Position numbers and translations under genes: made by a program. 64,000 bases of DNA from Acidobacteriota bacterium. Lineage in GTDB: Bacteria; Acidobacteriota; Terriglobia; Terriglobales; Acidobacteriaceae. How positions within the stretch are numbered: the stretch's first letter is position 1; each line of letters starts with the position of its first letter. Below the pieces are notes generated by a model that was not told the DNA's origin, searched no databases, and worked only from the letters and a program-made list of their open reading frames with translations. Location: positions 124,001 to 188,000 of the forward strand of contig JABCZH010000004.1 in assembly GCA_013289795.1 (NCBI GenBank), written 5' to 3'. This document shows, in pieces, positions 61,148 to 64,000 of this stretch.

Positions 61148-62353
61148 TTACGGCGTGATCTTAAACACGACGCCGTTGTTATACTCTCCCCCTAACTTGG
61201 CCGTACCGTAGAGGTTGCCGTGACTGTCAAAAACCAGGTTACTGTAAGAGAACAAACCATCGTTGTTTCCCGTAAAGACGTACATCGAGTTATAGTTCCA
61301 CGTGCCAGCGGAGTTCGTAAGTTCGTAAACCGTTCCGGCCTGGTACGTACCGTCGCAATGCGTAGTGCCCCAAATGTTACCAGATGAATCTAGGAAAAGA
61401 TTCTGGAAGACCCCTGAAATGTCCCAGCCAGGCAAGCTATAGAGAACGTTGAAATTCCAGCCGCCGGCTGACGGCGTCAGCTCGAAAATTGTGCCCCCGC
61501 TATTTGCACCACCACCAGTGGCTGCGCCATAGAGATTTCCGGCCTTGTCAAATATCAACCCAGCGTATGGAACATCGCCGTCACCTTGGTGTGTGAAATT
61601 GTGCAGGATGTTTTCCTTCCAGTGCTTGGAGGTCGTGGCCACGATCGGTGTCAACTGGAAGACGGTGCCGTATGTGTCTGTGCCTCCTGCAGAAGTCGTG
61701 CCATACAGCGTCTCTCCAGCGCCCAAGGTGACACCAGCGATAGGATTTGCGCCGTCGGCGGTCCCACCGGCGAAGCTGTACAGCACACTTTCCTTGCCAT
61801 TCTTGCTCAATTCAAACACCGTTCCGGCGCCGTACGCGCCTCCAACGGTGGTCGTACCATAGAAGTTGCCTCGATTATCCATCACCAAACTTGCCTGGGG
61901 ATTTGCACCGTCAGCGGTGCCACCTGCAAAACTATATAGCAGAGTCTCCTGACCGCTCGAGCTCACCTTGAACACCGTGCCGAGGCCGTTGGCACCCCCA
62001 GCGTAGGTCGTACCATACAGGTTGCCTTGCGAATCCATCAGTAAGCTTGCTTCGGGAGTTGAACCGTCTGTTCCGCCAGTGAAGCTATATAGCAGGCTTT
62101 CCTGGCCACTCTGTGTCACCTTGATTACGGCGCCGTTCCACGAGGCTCCCCCCTGACTGACAGTACCGTAAAGGTTTCCGGCTGAATCAATCACGAAGCC
62201 AGCAAGGGGATACCCTCCATCTGTATTTTTGCCTGTGAAATTGTAAATTACGCTAAAGGTTTGAGCTTGAACTCGCAGTGGCGCGAACGCCCCCAGTCCA
62301 AGAATGAAAGCCAATACCAAAATACCGGTGGGTAGCATCGATGGGGGTCTCAT
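61148..62353 (-). CDS. Secreted GloVer-repeat protein (copy 4)
   Basis: A 401-residue GloVer protein. ATG 62353 with AGGAAGGG upstream gives a signal peptide (LVLAFILGLGAFAPLRVQAQ). Repeats are unusually regular: LLYSFTGGTDGSTPEASLLM-type and DSQGNLYGTTYAGGANGLGT halves. The end is VFKITP. It lies against the right edge of the phage-like cassette, 8 bases from the HNH stop. Role unknown, as in the paralogues. Confidence 0.88.
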   Translation of the reverse strand: MRPPSMLPTGILVLAFILGLGAFAPLRVQAQTFSVIYNFTGKNTDGGYPLAGFVIDSAGNLYGTVSQGGASWNGAVIKVTQSGQESLLYSFTGGTDGSTPEASLLMDSQGNLYGTTYAGGANGLGTVFKVSSSGQETLLYSFAGGTADGANPQASLVMDNRGNFYGTTTVGGAYGAGTVFELSKNGKESVLYSFAGGTADGANPIAGVTLGAGETLYGTTSAGGTDTYGTVFQLTPIVATTSKHWKENILHNFTHQGDGDVPYAGLIFDKAGNLYGAATGGGANSGGTIFELTPSAGGWNFNVLYSLPGWDISGVFQNLFLDSSGNIWGTTHCDGTYQAGTVYELTNSAGTWNYNSMYVFTGNNDGLFSYSNLVFDSHGNLYGTAKLGGEYNNGVVFKITP

Positions 62354-62776
62354 ATGACATCCCTTCCTATTCACGAAACTGTGATCCCAAGCCCCGAAAA
62401 TACCCGGACCACACAGACCAGCCAGAGATTCGCACCAACATAGCACGGAATACTAAGGGCTCCAAAAGATACTGCAACGCCGCCTCTACCCCGAATTCAC
62501 CGATCTTGAGGCGACTTCGATAAGCATCCGGCATCCAAACAGCAATTGCCACTCTTCCATGGGAAGCCGGCACTGCTACTGGCACCGTCAAATTCAAAGG
62601 GCCCAATTGTATACCATGTTGCCTTCCACCGTCGCTGAAACCGAGCCAGCCGCGGGCAGTACGTGGTTTCCAAGTCCATTAAGTACCGATCATCTGCCAG
62701 CGATTGGGTAACCCATTTAGAACTAGGTAGATGCACTGGGTCGAATGTGGTTCGGCGGAAGCGTCCAGCAAGCCCG
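62354..62776. other. Intergenic region without visible features
   Basis: This is a spacer between two minus-strand genes, the GloVer gene and hom. I see no gene, terminator or structured element that I can support. Confidence 0.4.
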
Positions 62777-64000
62777 TTACTCGATGCGCAACAGCAAGAC
62801 AGGCCGAGTGAGGAACTGAAGCGCGTTGATTTCATCCACAGCACGACAAATCAGAGGCTCCGAAACCGCCTCGACGGTGATGCCAAGAGACAATTCATCC
62901 TTAGACATGCGAGGCTCCTGCCCCAAGGACTCGAGATGAATATCGTAGCGAGCAATGACCTCTGCCACGCGTGCCACAACACCTCGCTGATCTTTGACGT
63001 TTAGACCTAGATACCAGCGAACCGGGCGGGGATTCTCACAGATCTTCATCTCCGGTGAATCCACGAATCCAACCGCACTCCTCGCCCTCAAATGCCCCTG
63101 TACGAGATCACGACCGATTTCAATCAGATCAGAAACCACGACGGCTCCGGTCGCATCGCCCCCAGCACCGCGACCGTAAAACATCTGGGTTCCAATCTTG
63201 CTTCCGGACACAAAGATCGCATTATTCACCCCCCGAACCCTGGCCAGCATGGAATGGCGGCTCACCATCCATGGCCGCACCGAGACCTCAACTCCGGATT
63301 CGGTGTTCTCCGCCGAACCAATGAGGCGGATGGTGCTGTCGAGACGGTTTACGGCGCGAACATCAGCAGCACGGATCTGGCGGATACCACAAGTGGGAAT
63401 CCGAGATATGTTCAATCTTCCGCCGAAGGCCATTCGTGCAAGGATGCAGAGCTTGTCTCGGCTGTCCACGCCGTCGATGTCTAAAGACGGATCGGCCTCC
63501 GCGTAGCCCTCCTCTTGCGCCTCCTTTAGCGCCTTGTCAAACTCGATGCCACGGTCCTCCATCTGGGTAAGGATGTAATTGGCAGTACCATTCATGATGC
63601 CGTACACCGCGCTCAAACGATCGCCGGTGGTGGACTCGTGAATGACTCGCACAATGGGAATGCTTGACGCTACGCTGGCTTCAAAACCGATCGGCAGATT
63701 CCGCGATGCTGCAAGCGCGAACAGTGCATCGCCATGTTCCGCCAGGAGATTCTTATTGGCTGTCACCACGGGCTTACCCCCTTCCAGGGCGGCGCGAACG
63801 AGTTGCAGAGATTGGTCCGTGCCGCCCATGACCTCGACGACTATGTCTACGTCGGGAGCGGCAACCAGTTCTCTCCAATCGGAAACAAAGCGCGCACCGT
63901 CGGGGATGTCTTGCGGTCTCACCCCTGAGCGCCGGCATATGACTGTGACCTCGAGCCTGATCCGGCTTCGCCGCTCGATAAGGTCGACGTGCTGGGAGAT
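62777..64000 (-). CDS. hom: Homoserine dehydrogenase, partial (N-terminus beyond window)
   Basis: Reduces aspartate semialdehyde to homoserine in threonine and methionine synthesis. The frame is open to the window end, so the GTG at 63922 is internal and the NAD-binding start is missing. Visible features: VEVMGGTDQ and KPVVTANKNLLAEHG, the catalytic region GIMNGTANYILTQM, then EEGYAEADPSLDIDG, YGRGAGGDATGAVVVSDLIE, and a C-terminal ACT domain (KDQRGVVARVAEVIARYDIH). The domain order equals the standard monofunctional enzyme with ACT regulation, probably by threonine. Confidence 0.95.
   Translation of the reverse strand: MSQHVDLIERRSRIRLEVTVICRRSGVRPQDIPDGARFVSDWRELVAAPDVDIVVEVMGGTDQSLQLVRAALEGGKPVVTANKNLLAEHGDALFALAASRNLPIGFEASVASSIPIVRVIHESTTGDRLSAVYGIMNGTANYILTQMEDRGIEFDKALKEAQEEGYAEADPSLDIDGVDSRDKLCILARMAFGGRLNISRIPTCGIRQIRAADVRAVNRLDSTIRLIGSAENTESGVEVSVRPWMVSRHSMLARVRGVNNAIFVSGSKIGTQMFYGRGAGGDATGAVVVSDLIEIGRDLVQGHLRARSAVGFVDSPEMKICENPRPVRWYLGLNVKDQRGVVARVAEVIARYDIHLESLGQEPRMSKDELSLGITVEAVSEPLICRAVDEINALQFLTRPVLLLRIE

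Overview
The window (about 60% G+C) looks like chromosome of an Acidobacteriota bacterium, probably class Terriglobia. This is inferred from gene content: four paralogous secreted GloVer-repeat proteins, two PASTA-less Ser/Thr kinases with TPR or propeller sensors, many choice-of-anchor D and fibronectin-III envelope proteins, an exosortase, and an M50/HlyD export operon. Housekeeping anchors are the 3' part of rseP (1-591), ispG (16986-18224), a PPK2 kinase (40637-41524) and the C-terminal part of homoserine dehydrogenase (62777-64000). No rRNA, tRNA or CRISPR array was seen.

Layout. 1-16.7 kb: rseP end, a Zn-ribbon/kinase/TPR protein, a GloVer protein flanked by two copies of a 160-bp repeat, and a 10.7-kb gene for a giant secreted repeat protein. 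17-29 kb: ispG, an AIPR-family abortive-infection gene, a small PD-(D/E)XK nuclease, a DUF72 protein, secreted proteins, a second GloVer protein and a kinase with a TolB-like propeller. 29-38.6 kb: the most interesting region. A three-gene export operon (GAF-HlyD fusion, lipoprotein HlyD adaptor, PqqD-like/M50/HlyD fusion) converges on a small gene whose product has a short basic leader and eleven perfect ARVTP units. That gene has a good sigma-54 promoter candidate. Beside it lies a sigma-54 activator gene bracketed by two copies of a 15-bp dyad. A STAS protein and an RsbW-like ATPase follow divergently.

39-55 kb: a third GloVer protein, PPK2, five secreted proteins sharing a C-terminal fibronectin-III module clustered around an exosortase, an OmpA/PEGA protein, a multicopper oxidase and a lectin-domain protein. 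55.4-61.1 kb: a phage- or plasmid-like cassette with two unknown genes, a tiny KGG-type basic protein, a twin-operator promoter, and five tightly packed genes including a putative ssDNA-annealing protein, a Cas4/RecB-like Fe-S nuclease and an HNH protein. 61-64 kb: a fourth GloVer protein and hom.

Proposed joint function (inference). The 30-38.6 kb genes may form one peptide-secretion system. The sigma-54 activator would drive the repeat peptide from its -24/-12 promoter through the upstream dyad, and the PqqD-like/M50/HlyD protein and the two adaptors would recognise, process and export it. The STAS/ATPase pair may add a partner-switching input. The exosortase region looks like a surface-protein anchoring locus.
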